Positions 24,724-32,588 of a stretch of DNA of 64,000 nt are shown piece after piece. Within the stretch, counting starts at the first letter, position 1. Each line of letters starts with the position of its first letter. Position numbers and translations under genes: made by a program. Source of the stretch: Paraflavisolibacter caeni (lineage in GTDB: Bacteria; Bacteroidota; Bacteroidia; Chitinophagales; Chitinophagaceae); contig NZ_JAOTIF010000008.1 of the NCBI RefSeq assembly GCF_025628885.1, forward strand, positions 158,458-222,457, given 5' to 3'. The notes under the pieces were generated by a model, which was not told the origin of the DNA, ran no database searches, and saw only the letters and a list, made by a program, of their open reading frames with translations.

Positions 24724-27030
24724 ATGAGCATGAAGCCAGATGCTGATAAACTTGTTACCGGGAAGTTCAGATATACCCTATTTCAAAAAGTAAGTGATAC
24801 AACAATTACAATAAGAGGCCTATGGTTGCTAATACTCTTCGACTTACTGGCCATCTTCGCCTTCCTATTCGTAGACCAAGGCACTGATGTTCTATTATCC
24901 ATAGCTGAAGATGCAGCCAACCAATTCAGGATAATCCCCCTGTTTTGGTTATTGGTAACACTATTCTTCTGGAGCATTGCAGCAGAATTCTGTTCACGGT
25001 TTATTATTTACCTATCAGACAACTCAGGCAGATCTCTTGCAAAGGTTCGTGTAGACTATCGAAAGCATCTTCAAAAGGTCATCGCCCGTGTTTCCCTGTT
25101 TTTTCCTCTTGTATTAATGATCCTGGCCTTTTGTAAGGCCTGGTTTTCTAACCACAAGGATTTTTATACACCTTCCATCAACCTGGCTTTTGGATTGATC
25201 ATTCTTCTTTTATGCTTCTTGGGATTACTCTTATACTGGTTGTATGTAGGAAATGGCATAGTGAAAGCGGCTCAAAAATACCAAAGCCTTCAATGGCTGG
25301 CCATTAGCCCCAGGGAGGATCAATGGGTAAGAAAACTATACGGCATTTTAAATGACGTACGAGTGGATATCCCGGATATATACACCAATATGGAGGGTTC
25401 TGCATACAACGGGCCCGACTTGCCTCGTGAAACAACATTACCCAATGGCATGACTTTACCAAAGGAATTCCTGGCTTATAATAACAACCCGCGCCAGGAT
25501 AACAATTTATACATCTGGATGTTTAAAATACCCAGGTCTTTCTATAAATGCTTGTTCAGACAACTGTTCGTATTATCTGTTCTGGCATTTCTATTCATCA
25601 TCACATTTGCCTTCATTGTAGAAGTCAAAGCATACATGCTGTTTGGTGCTACAGCCATGATTTGCCTGGCCTTTGCTTGCTGGCAGATCATATATACAGG
25701 CCTTCATTACCTGGACAAAGTCCAGTCCAAATTCCCCTTTCGTTTCTTTCTGATGGTGATGTTTCTGATCACAACCTTTTTCAATAAAGATCACCAGGTA
25801 AGAATATTAAATGAAGCTGCCGTTGATAAAAGACCCCAGCTCACCCAACACTTTGATGACTGGTTTCACTACCTGCAGGCAGACACACTTCGGAGAAATA
25901 TAGCAGACAGGACTTACCGCGATGGTCTGAAAAAAGACACTGTGCCCGTAGTTTTTATTGCCGCAGAAGGAGGAGCCCTGCGCACTGGCGCATTTACCGC
26001 CATGATCCTGGCCAAGCTCGCTGACCAATACCCTTCATTCAGTAAATACATCTACTGTTACAGCGGTGTATCGGGCGGAACTCTCGGAACCAACTTCTTC
26101 AATGCTGTTTACTTGAACCGCAAAATCAATAGCGACACAGTAAGTTTTGCATCGGCAACAGAAACATTCTTCAAAACAGACTTTCTGGCAGCTGTAACCG
26201 GGAAGCTGGTCTTTGGCGAGATCATCAACTACTTTATACCTTTTCACATCAACCGGCTGGACAGGGCCATTGCGCTGGAAGAAGCTTGGGAAGATGGCTG
26301 GCACCAAATAGACAAGGAGAAAAACGTATTGGCAGGATCGTTTAATCAAACTGTAAATAATAGGTTACCAGCAGTTTTTATCAATACAACAGAAGTAGAA
26401 ACCGGACTTCAATGCATCTGGAGCAACACCATCATCGATAGCTTACCTTTAAGCAAACAAAGAGATGTATCGAGACGGGTAAAAACAGACATCGCTTATA
26501 GCACAGCGATCAACCTGAGTACGCGCTTTCCTTTGATTTCACCGGGTGCAGCCATCTATGACAAACAGAATAGGATAAGAAGACATTTTATTGATGGCGG
26601 CTATTATGAAAACACAGGTGCTGAAACTTTGTTGGAAGTAATGAAAGCCTTGAAACTAAATAATAAACCCATTAAACCTTATGTCCTTCAGTTCAACTTT
26701 GGAGATGACGACACAACCATTAAAAGCAAAAGTGTAAAAGCATTCAGTGAAGTGATGGAAGTAGTGGGAGGCATTTACAATACACGTTCAGGCCGATCAA
26801 ATGTGGCTCAGTACTATTTACAACAATACGTAAAGGAACTGAATGGAGCGTTTATCAGCCTGTACCTTCCTTTAAATACCAGGAAATTCCCGATGAACTG
26901 GATATTGAGTAATACAGCCGTAACCAGGTTGAACAAGGCTTTAGAACAAATGGTAATAAAGAATCCTAGTGATACATCAGATTTAAAAGACAAAAGAGAA
27001 CTGCGCAAATTGTTTGTTTACCGGCAGTAA
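24724..27030 (+). CDS. Membrane-anchored patatin-like phospholipase
   Basis: 768 residues. The N-terminal half has about six membrane helices (residues 30-50, 70-95, 118-140, 150-175, 280-300, 305-330 and near 345). The C-terminal half is a patatin hydrolase: oxyanion loop AAEGGALRTG, nucleophile Ser450 in SGVSGGTLG, and catalytic Asp624 in FIDGGYYENTG. The dyad is complete, so lipid acyl hydrolase activity is likely at the inner membrane. The substrate is unknown. It stands alone behind a repeat-rich spacer and is followed by a hairpin at 27039-27060. Confidence 0.85.
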   Translation: MSMKPDADKLVTGKFRYTLFQKVSDTTITIRGLWLLILFDLLAIFAFLFVDQGTDVLLSIAEDAANQFRIIPLFWLLVTLFFWSIAAEFCSRFIIYLSDNSGRSLAKVRVDYRKHLQKVIARVSLFFPLVLMILAFCKAWFSNHKDFYTPSINLAFGLIILLLCFLGLLLYWLYVGNGIVKAAQKYQSLQWLAISPREDQWVRKLYGILNDVRVDIPDIYTNMEGSAYNGPDLPRETTLPNGMTLPKEFLAYNNNPRQDNNLYIWMFKIPRSFYKCLFRQLFVLSVLAFLFIITFAFIVEVKAYMLFGATAMICLAFACWQIIYTGLHYLDKVQSKFPFRFFLMVMFLITTFFNKDHQVRILNEAAVDKRPQLTQHFDDWFHYLQADTLRRNIADRTYRDGLKKDTVPVVFIAAEGGALRTGAFTAMILAKLADQYPSFSKYIYCYSGVSGGTLGTNFFNAVYLNRKINSDTVSFASATETFFKTDFLAAVTGKLVFGEIINYFIPFHINRLDRAIALEEAWEDGWHQIDKEKNVLAGSFNQTVNNRLPAVFINTTEVETGLQCIWSNTIIDSLPLSKQRDVSRRVKTDIAYSTAINLSTRFPLISPGAAIYDKQNRIRRHFIDGGYYENTGAETLLEVMKALKLNNKPIKPYVLQFNFGDDDTTIKSKSVKAFSEVMEVVGGIYNTRSGRSNVAQYYLQQYVKELNGAFISLYLPLNTRKFPMNWILSNTAVTRLNKALEQMVIKNPSDTSDLKDKRELRKLFVYRQ

Positions 27031-27038
27031 AAAAAAGT

Positions 27039-27060
27039 GCCCCGCTAGGAATAGCAGGGC
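27039..27060 (+). terminator. Hairpin after the patatin gene
   Basis: GCCC-C-GCT pairs with AGC-A-GGGC with one mismatch, nine bases after the stop. An A-run precedes it but no strong T-run follows, so termination is probable but not certain. The remaining 320 bases to 27380 show nothing I can name. Confidence 0.55.
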
Positions 27061-27380
27061 TTCACCCTTAACCATACGAAACCAAGTCGTTTATAAAGAA
27101 GCTTTTTGCAAAGCCTTTGTGTTTGATTTGATGATGTAAAACTAATTCAGACATCCGGCTATTTTACCTCACTTTCGACAAATACCCATCTTTTATCGGC
27201 AAAACAAGCATAACAATCTGCCACCCCCGCCCTGTCCTGATGAGAAACAATTTTATCAGGATAGTACAGCAACTACCTTCTTCCCTGTCCGGACAAAACT
27301 CCCTATTGAATAGTAATGAATATCACTTATTACTCAATTAGATATGAGATGCCTTTGATATTGAATGTAGCCAACTTCCG

Positions 27381-28451
27381 TTAATCAAAATTAATGGGAG
27401 ATATCTTATTGACCCAGTCAAGAGATCTTTTTGCAAAGCGAGGAGCAGTCAGTCGCCACCCGATGAACACCTGAAAATAGGAGTATTGTTTGATCAGCCT
27501 GGAAATATCTTCAATTTTATGTCCATAACTTCTGTTCCGGGATTCGAAACCGGCAAAAAACCTCTTTGAATGATAGCTGATCGATGTTTGTAAACTATAA
27601 CCTGTCGTGAATTTTGTTCCTTTTGATAATACTACTTTGTTAGAATCATCAATAGAAACAGATTTAAAAAAATCCACTCCGAAGCTGGGACCAACTACCA
27701 GGCTTGCAGAAAATTTTGGCGAGATAACAAGAGTACCCGCCACCGGAAGCAATACATTAAGATCCGTACTGTATGTACTTTCGTTTTGTACCCCGGTATT
27801 TTTTGAATCATCATGAAAATTAAATGTTGCAAATTGCAAAGAAGGTAATATGGTATAGGCCGATCGCCGCTGTACCTGAGTTCCTCCAGCAAGCGCAGCC
27901 GTAGAAAATTTTTGATTGGCATTATATCTTACCATTGTGCTGAAATTCTTAATGGTGAGATCCGGATAAACGAGATAAGGCGAATCAGGGAGACTGCCCC
28001 TGGAAAAATCAACACTGTTTTTTAAGTAAAAGCCCTTTACCGAACTAAGGTCAAAATTCAAATAGAACCTGTGAATACCGAACCCGGTTCTGAAGCTGAA
28101 TTGTTCTGATGCTCCTTTTTGATCATTATCCTGGTCTGCATTTAGAAACTGCGGCGAAAAGCTCAGGCCGAGATCTAAATAACGGTAGCTGAAACCGAAA
28201 GACAAATTGTTAGTTTCATTTGGTGCAAGAACCAATTTGAAATCCTCGTTATAAACAAGAGTGTACTTCATCTGGTTGGCACTGATCCATGATTGCAAAT
28301 GCAGTAAGGTATCTAACCTTATCATATAAATGGAGTCCTTCGTGTTTTTATGGCTATGCAGTGTACTATCCTTGTTCTGTTGACACAATAATGACTGCAT
28401 GTTTATAAAAGATAAAAACACGAAAGCAACTAAGTAAAGCCGGACTCGCAT
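27381..28451 (-). CDS. DUF4421-like outer-membrane beta-barrel protein
   Basis: 356 residues. A signal peptide ends near LLCQ. The rest alternates polar and hydrophobic residues (LSFGFSYRYLDLGLSFSPQF, FRTGFGIHRFYLNFDL, YFQVFIGWRLTAPRF), as in outer-membrane barrels. The opening SYRYLDLGLSFSP after KLVLAPNETNN is typical of DUF4421 proteins in Bacteroidetes. No known function. It faces away from the glycosyltransferase promoter region, with 388 bases between the two starts. Confidence 0.7.
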   Translation of the reverse strand: MRVRLYLVAFVFLSFINMQSLLCQQNKDSTLHSHKNTKDSIYMIRLDTLLHLQSWISANQMKYTLVYNEDFKLVLAPNETNNLSFGFSYRYLDLGLSFSPQFLNADQDNDQKGASEQFSFRTGFGIHRFYLNFDLSSVKGFYLKNSVDFSRGSLPDSPYLVYPDLTIKNFSTMVRYNANQKFSTAALAGGTQVQRRSAYTILPSLQFATFNFHDDSKNTGVQNESTYSTDLNVLLPVAGTLVISPKFSASLVVGPSFGVDFFKSVSIDDSNKVVLSKGTKFTTGYSLQTSISYHSKRFFAGFESRNRSYGHKIEDISRLIKQYSYFQVFIGWRLTAPRFAKRSLDWVNKISPINFD

Positions 28452-28653
28452 CGAGGCAAATTTTTATTGAACAACCTAACAGTACTAATTTACGAACCAG
28501 GATGATCCAGTCAAGCAATATTTTTATGTGGATAAGGTATAATTATTACGTTATTCATTGATATAATACTGTATCCACGTTGGCCTTTCATCATTGACAC
28601 TCTGAATACCAAATAAATAGCGGCTGATTTATACACCAGAATATCCCTTTCTA

Positions 28654-28704
28654 AAAACAGGTGTTTTCACCCTTGATACGGGGCATCTGTCACATGTAGT
28701 TTTA
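28654..28704 (+). promoter_or_regulatory. Regulated promoter 1 with GGTG-TTTT-CACC element
   Basis: AAAACAGGTGTTTTCAC (28654-28670) contains the dyad GGTG-TTTT-CACC. Three bases on comes TTG (28673-28675), then 21 bases, then TAGTTTTA (28697-28704) as the -7 box. The whole block, including ATGTAGTTTTACATCG, is repeated at 30833-30883 with the same spacing. It would drive the glycosyltransferase and the precursor peptide with a leader of about 130 bases. Confidence 0.75.
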
Positions 28705-28839
28705 CATCGTTGATACAAACAACAGTAATAATCAACGATTTTTTAATCCAGTATATCATGAAAAGATATACAGATAATTTATACCAATCATTTCACCGAT
28801 AATAAGAAATATGTGTAGTAGAAACTTAATGTTAAAGCT

Positions 28840-30225
28840 ATGTCCACAATAATATTTAAATGTCTTGACACTGCTAGTCATTACAATGCAACTTATAAAC
28901 TCGCCCAGGAACTAATGAATAGAAACCATAGAGTGATATATTTAGGGCATCAAAGTTTCAAGGAAACAATCATCAGGCAAGGTTTCGAGTTTTATAATCA
29001 TGCAAACTTTACTACACATGAAAAAGCTCCGGAAGGTAATTGGATAAAGAAATTGATTTTCAGGTATAAGATCAATCAACAGTACAAGAACTATTTTTTA
29101 AATGGCTCGCCTTTAGAAGCAGCAATTAGCAAGTTTAAACCTGACTTAATGATCTTGGACGTTTCATTAAGCGCACTATTTCCTATTCTTCTCGAAAAGA
29201 AAATTAAGTTCATGGTTTTCACTACCAAAGTGAGCCTAAATAAAGCGCCACTGGTCCCTCCTTTTACTTCTTCCTTCATACCGAAAAACAATATATGGAG
29301 TAGAATACAAGTAGCATTATTATGGCAAGGTCGTTTGCTCAAAAACCAATATGCAAAACTAATTGACAGGATAAAGTTCTTTGGAGCATCCAACTTCGAA
29401 CTGACAAAGAAATACCTCCAAAGAAATAATTACGCTCCGAAAGAAATCATCAATCAAAACCGCGTTACACATTTTGGAATAAAAATAGCGCCGGAGATCA
29501 TACTTTCCCTGCAGGAGTTTGACTTTCCCAGGGAAATTGAGAATAATCAACTCTATATGTGTCCCTGTGTAAACCTATCCAGAAATGAACTACCAATGGA
29601 CCATCATATTTCGGAAATTCTGTTGAAGTCTGAGAAGAATAGCTTTGAAAAAATTGTGTATTGTTCATTTGGAAGTTATGATTCAAAATATAAAATGACA
29701 AGAATCATGTTTCTGATTAAATTGTTAAACGTATTCTTGAAAAAAAGAAATTATCTCTTACTGGCATCTACGGGTAGAGATATCAATCCCGCCTGGTTCA
29801 ACTTTAATGCACCCAATATATATCTATACCAAAACCTGTCTCAACTGGAAATACTTTCAAAATGTGATTTAATGATCAACCAGGGGGGCATGCAATCGAT
29901 CCAGGAATGCATTTTAAAAGAAGTCCCTATGCTGGTGTATCCGTTAAACCCTGAACTTGATCAGGAAGGAAATGCAGCACGAGTCGTTTATCATGGTTTA
30001 GGTGTCAGGGGAAACATGATAAAAGATACGGAAGCGGAAATTGACAGTAAAATCGAAAAGGTATTGCAGGAGAGCACGTTCAAATCAAATATAAAAAACC
30101 TGAAGGCAAGATGCCTGGAGAATGATAGCTTTGAAAGAGGTCTGAATTTTATAGAAGCTTACATCACAAACCCAAACTCCGGTATTCATACGCCAAAACG
30201 GAATACCTGGATGCATAAACGATAA
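28840..30225 (+). CDS. GT1/MGT-type glycosyltransferase of the peptide locus
   Basis: 461 residues with the GT-B fold of UDP-glycosyltransferases. The N-terminal acceptor domain has DTASHYNATYKLAQELMNRN (His14 in the usual catalytic position). The C-terminal donor domain has CDLMINQGGMQSIQECILKE then VPMLVYPLNPELDQEGNAARVV, matching the UGT signature. However, Asn replaces the diphosphate-binding His of the usual HGG. No signal peptide. It is followed after 114 bases by a double-glycine peptide gene under one promoter. Inference: it glycosylates the peptide or a cofactor of its action. GT1 enzymes normally act on small molecules, so self-protection is the other option. Confidence 0.85.
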   Translation: MSTIIFKCLDTASHYNATYKLAQELMNRNHRVIYLGHQSFKETIIRQGFEFYNHANFTTHEKAPEGNWIKKLIFRYKINQQYKNYFLNGSPLEAAISKFKPDLMILDVSLSALFPILLEKKIKFMVFTTKVSLNKAPLVPPFTSSFIPKNNIWSRIQVALLWQGRLLKNQYAKLIDRIKFFGASNFELTKKYLQRNNYAPKEIINQNRVTHFGIKIAPEIILSLQEFDFPREIENNQLYMCPCVNLSRNELPMDHHISEILLKSEKNSFEKIVYCSFGSYDSKYKMTRIMFLIKLLNVFLKKRNYLLLASTGRDINPAWFNFNAPNIYLYQNLSQLEILSKCDLMINQGGMQSIQECILKEVPMLVYPLNPELDQEGNAARVVYHGLGVRGNMIKDTEAEIDSKIEKVLQESTFKSNIKNLKARCLENDSFERGLNFIEAYITNPNSGIHTPKRNTWMHKR

Positions 30226-30339
30226 ACAATCCTACAACTTAAAATAATTGCGTCAGATCAACGCATGGGAGCAATGTACTGTAAGCCCGCATTGGCGCAC
30301 ATGCTAAAGACGAGTACATCAATAATTAAACTTTTATTT

Positions 30340-30687
30340 ATGTCAACAATTAATCTGAAACAAATTGAAGCATTCGCACAATTAGAAAAAACAACTACAG
30401 CTTTATCACTAACACAGATGGAAGAAACTTATGGTGGCGATGTTGATGCGCAATGCGTTACTGGAACAGCAGGATATGCAACTGCAGGTGCTATAGCAGG
30501 CGCTGCAGCAGGTGCTGAAGTCGCCCCGGCTTTTGGTGTTGCAGCGCCATTAGTAGTAGGAGTAGGAGCAGCAATCGGTTTTTTAGCTGGAGCAGCAGTT
30601 GGTGCTTCTGAAAGCGGTTGCTTTGAGCCTGAACCTCAACCTCAGCCTGTTTCCCAGGAGCCAGAAATTGATGGGTATTCGTGTTAG
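30340..30687 (+). CDS. Double-glycine-leader bacteriocin-like precursor peptide
   Basis: 115 residues from the ATG at 30340. The frame is open to 30265, but the leader begins at MSTINLKQIEAF. The leader, residues 1-33, ends LSLTQMEETYGG, the classic C39 cleavage site. The predicted mature part (34-115, 82 residues) has a Gly/Ala zipper (AGAIAGAAAGAE, GVGAAIGFLAGAAVGAS) able to insert in membranes, like class IIb bacteriocins. A Pro/Gln/Glu tail (EPEPQPQPVSQEPE) ends in Cys115. Other cysteines are 39 and 94. A C39 ABC exporter, adaptor and TolC lie downstream. Target and activity are unknown; it could instead be a signal. Confidence 0.82.
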   Translation: MSTINLKQIEAFAQLEKTTTALSLTQMEETYGGDVDAQCVTGTAGYATAGAIAGAAAGAEVAPAFGVAAPLVVGVGAAIGFLAGAAVGASESGCFEPEPQPQPVSQEPEIDGYSC

Positions 30688-30734
30688 ACTCGGCAATCAC
30701 AGTAAAGCGATTGAAACATTCAATCAGGAGAACA

Positions 30735-30769
30735 CAATAAGGCTTGGCCTTCATGGTGAAGCCTTATTG
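30735..30769 (+). terminator. Stem-loop after the precursor gene
   Basis: CAATAAGGCTT pairs perfectly with AAGCCTTATTG across a 13-base loop, 48 bases after the precursor stop. No T-run follows, so it may end transcripts weakly or protect the 3' end of the precursor mRNA. It resembles the stem at 31332-31363. Confidence 0.55.
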
Positions 30770-30832
30770 CTTACAAAACCAGGCTCCAATTAATTATCTA
30801 TACCATTATTTACACCTGGTAATCACCCTCTG

Positions 30833-30883
30833 AAAACAGGTGTTTTCACCCTTGATTTGGGGCATCCGCCAAATGTAGTTTTA
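30833..30883 (+). promoter_or_regulatory. Regulated promoter 2 with GGTG-TTTT-CACC element
   Basis: AAAACAGGTGTTTTCAC (30833-30849), TTG (30852-30854), 21 bases, TAGTTTTA (30876-30883). It is nearly identical over 50 bases to promoter 1. The start of transcription should be near 30889, about 20 bases before the small gene at 30908. Confidence 0.75.
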
Positions 30884-30907
30884 CATCGTCGATTAAAAAC
30901 AATGATC

Positions 30908-31234
30908 ATGAAAAACGATAACAATCAACTCGAAATACTGCTGGTCACCAGCACCTCTTTAACCCGGCGGGAATTGTGTGAAAAAGAGACTTCAAAAGAA
31001 AGCGATAACTTATCTGCTGAAGAACAGTTGGTACAAGCTTGCTGGAATGGCTTGTTGAATGATCTTTTTCCAGAAATGATGCAACCGGCGAAACCGGGTA
31101 GAACATACTTTATCTGGCATATACGTCAAGCTCAATCATTATTGCAAATTCAATTGAGTGATTCCGGCTTGTTGACGGAAACAAAACACTCCATTGATCC
31201 TTGGCTCTTCTTGTCTGATGCATACAATAACTAG
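30908..31234 (+). CDS. Small unknown protein of the peptide locus
   Basis: 108 residues starting MKNDNNQLEILLVTSTSL. An ATG two codons earlier is possible. It is soluble, acidic in the middle, with two cysteines (CEKETSKE, QACWNGLLNDL) and an end PWLFLSDAYNN. No leader-type GG and no signal peptide. It has its own regulated promoter and precedes the exporter genes. I do not recognise the family. Candidates by context are a second, atypical precursor, an immunity protein or a maturation helper. Confidence 0.65.
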   Translation: MKNDNNQLEILLVTSTSLTRRELCEKETSKESDNLSAEEQLVQACWNGLLNDLFPEMMQPAKPGRTYFIWHIRQAQSLLQIQLSDSGLLTETKHSIDPWLFLSDAYNN

Positions 31235-31331
31235 TCTTGCACAATTTTCTACTCTAGCGCCAACGCCCGTTCCAGATCCGCCGCCCTGGCCAAATCCAGT
31301 CCCATGCTCTCGGATAAATGATGGACTGGTA

Positions 31332-31363
31332 ATAAGGTTTAGCAGTCATAAGCTAAACCTTAT
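31332..31363 (+). other. Stem-loop before the adaptor gene
   Basis: ATAAGGTTTAGC pairs perfectly (12 bases) with GCTAAACCTTAT over an eight-base loop, ending 34 bases before the HlyD start. No T-run follows. It could partly terminate transcription or block ribosomes so that exporter levels stay below those of the small gene. Confidence 0.6.
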
Positions 31364-31397
31364 GCTTCAAAATATCAGGAATATTCAACATCGATAT

Positions 31398-32549
31398 ATG
31401 ATTCTTCCTTTTGACTCAAATTGCAAAGAAGTTTATTTATGCCGCCTGAATAAAAATGTGCTCAGTATATATTGGGTGATCCTATTCATGCTGATGCTAG
31501 GCTTGGCAGCGCTTCCATTCTTTTACTTCGATATTGCTGTAAAAGCTTCAGGAATCATCCGGCCATTACACGAACGTACCGAAATCAAAGCAGCCGTTAG
31601 TGGCATTATAGAAAGTATTGATTATGCAGAAGGCCAGGTGGTACCCAAAGAGGCTGTGATTCTAAGGATAAAAAATAACAGTACGGGTAATCAAAAGATG
31701 CAGACCGACTTTGAAATTGCTCATCGCCAGCAGTTCATCCACGACCTTCAATTGCTTACTTCAAATAATGCAGTCACACAGCATATTTACAGCACTTTGA
31801 TTTCCCCCATTTACAAACAACAGGCTAGCCGCTTTTCATACCAGCAAGCCGAACAAATTACAGCCCTTAAAAAAATAAAGAGCGAATTAAAAAATTATAC
31901 CCAGCTGACTGCAGAAGGCGTTATGGCTCCAAACGAATTAAAGGACAAAAAAATTGAGAATGACAAATTGCAGGCTGCTACAAAAGCATTCAGGCAAGAA
32001 CAGTTAAGTATATGGCAAGGGGAATTGGAGAAATACCGGCTGGAACTTTCCCAATTACAGGCACAACAACAGCAATTAACACAAGACGCCAAATACTACG
32101 AGGTGAAAGCGCCGGTAAGAGGAACCTTGCAAGGAATTAATGCTAAATATATAGGCGGCCTTCTGCAGGCAGGTGAAACCTTAGGCACACTTTCTCCGGA
32201 AACTGAACTGGTAGCTGAATGTTATATACCCACAAGAGATGCAGGACTGCTCAGGAAGGGACAGGAAGTAAAGTTCCAAATAGATGCGTTTGATTATAAA
32301 TATTTTGGCATAGTTACAGGCAAACTAATATCAATAGATAATGATTTTACGCTTGTAAACAATCAGTCCACATTTAAGGTGCGTTGTTCCTTCGATCAAA
32401 AGCAACTGCATTTAAAAAATGGTTTCACAGGTCAGTTAAAAAAAGGATTGACCATCCAGGCCCGTTTTATCCTTACCCAAAGAAGTCTCTGGCAGTTGCT
32501 TTTTGATAAAATCGACGACTGGACAAATCCATCAGCAAGTGAACAGTGA
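31398..32549 (+). CDS. HlyD-family periplasmic adaptor of a type I peptide exporter
   Basis: 383 residues from the ATG at 31398. The frame is open back to 31194, but that stretch is Pro-rich, contains a hairpin and is unlike adaptors. An inner-membrane helix lies at about 22-45 (SIYWVILFMLMLGLAALPFF). A lipoyl half-motif follows (ASGIIRPLHERTEIKAAVSG, VEGQ-like YAEGQVVPKEAV). A long Gln/Lys coiled-coil hairpin spans about 115-235, and the second lipoyl half and beta-barrel are VKAPVRGTLQGINAKYIGG onward. It links the ABC transporter to TolC. Confidence 0.85.
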   Translation: MILPFDSNCKEVYLCRLNKNVLSIYWVILFMLMLGLAALPFFYFDIAVKASGIIRPLHERTEIKAAVSGIIESIDYAEGQVVPKEAVILRIKNNSTGNQKMQTDFEIAHRQQFIHDLQLLTSNNAVTQHIYSTLISPIYKQQASRFSYQQAEQITALKKIKSELKNYTQLTAEGVMAPNELKDKKIENDKLQAATKAFRQEQLSIWQGELEKYRLELSQLQAQQQQLTQDAKYYEVKAPVRGTLQGINAKYIGGLLQAGETLGTLSPETELVAECYIPTRDAGLLRKGQEVKFQIDAFDYKYFGIVTGKLISIDNDFTLVNNQSTFKVRCSFDQKQLHLKNGFTGQLKKGLTIQARFILTQRSLWQLLFDKIDDWTNPSASEQ

Positions 32550-32588
32550 GCATCTCTTTCCATCACTTCACGAATATAAAATATACAT

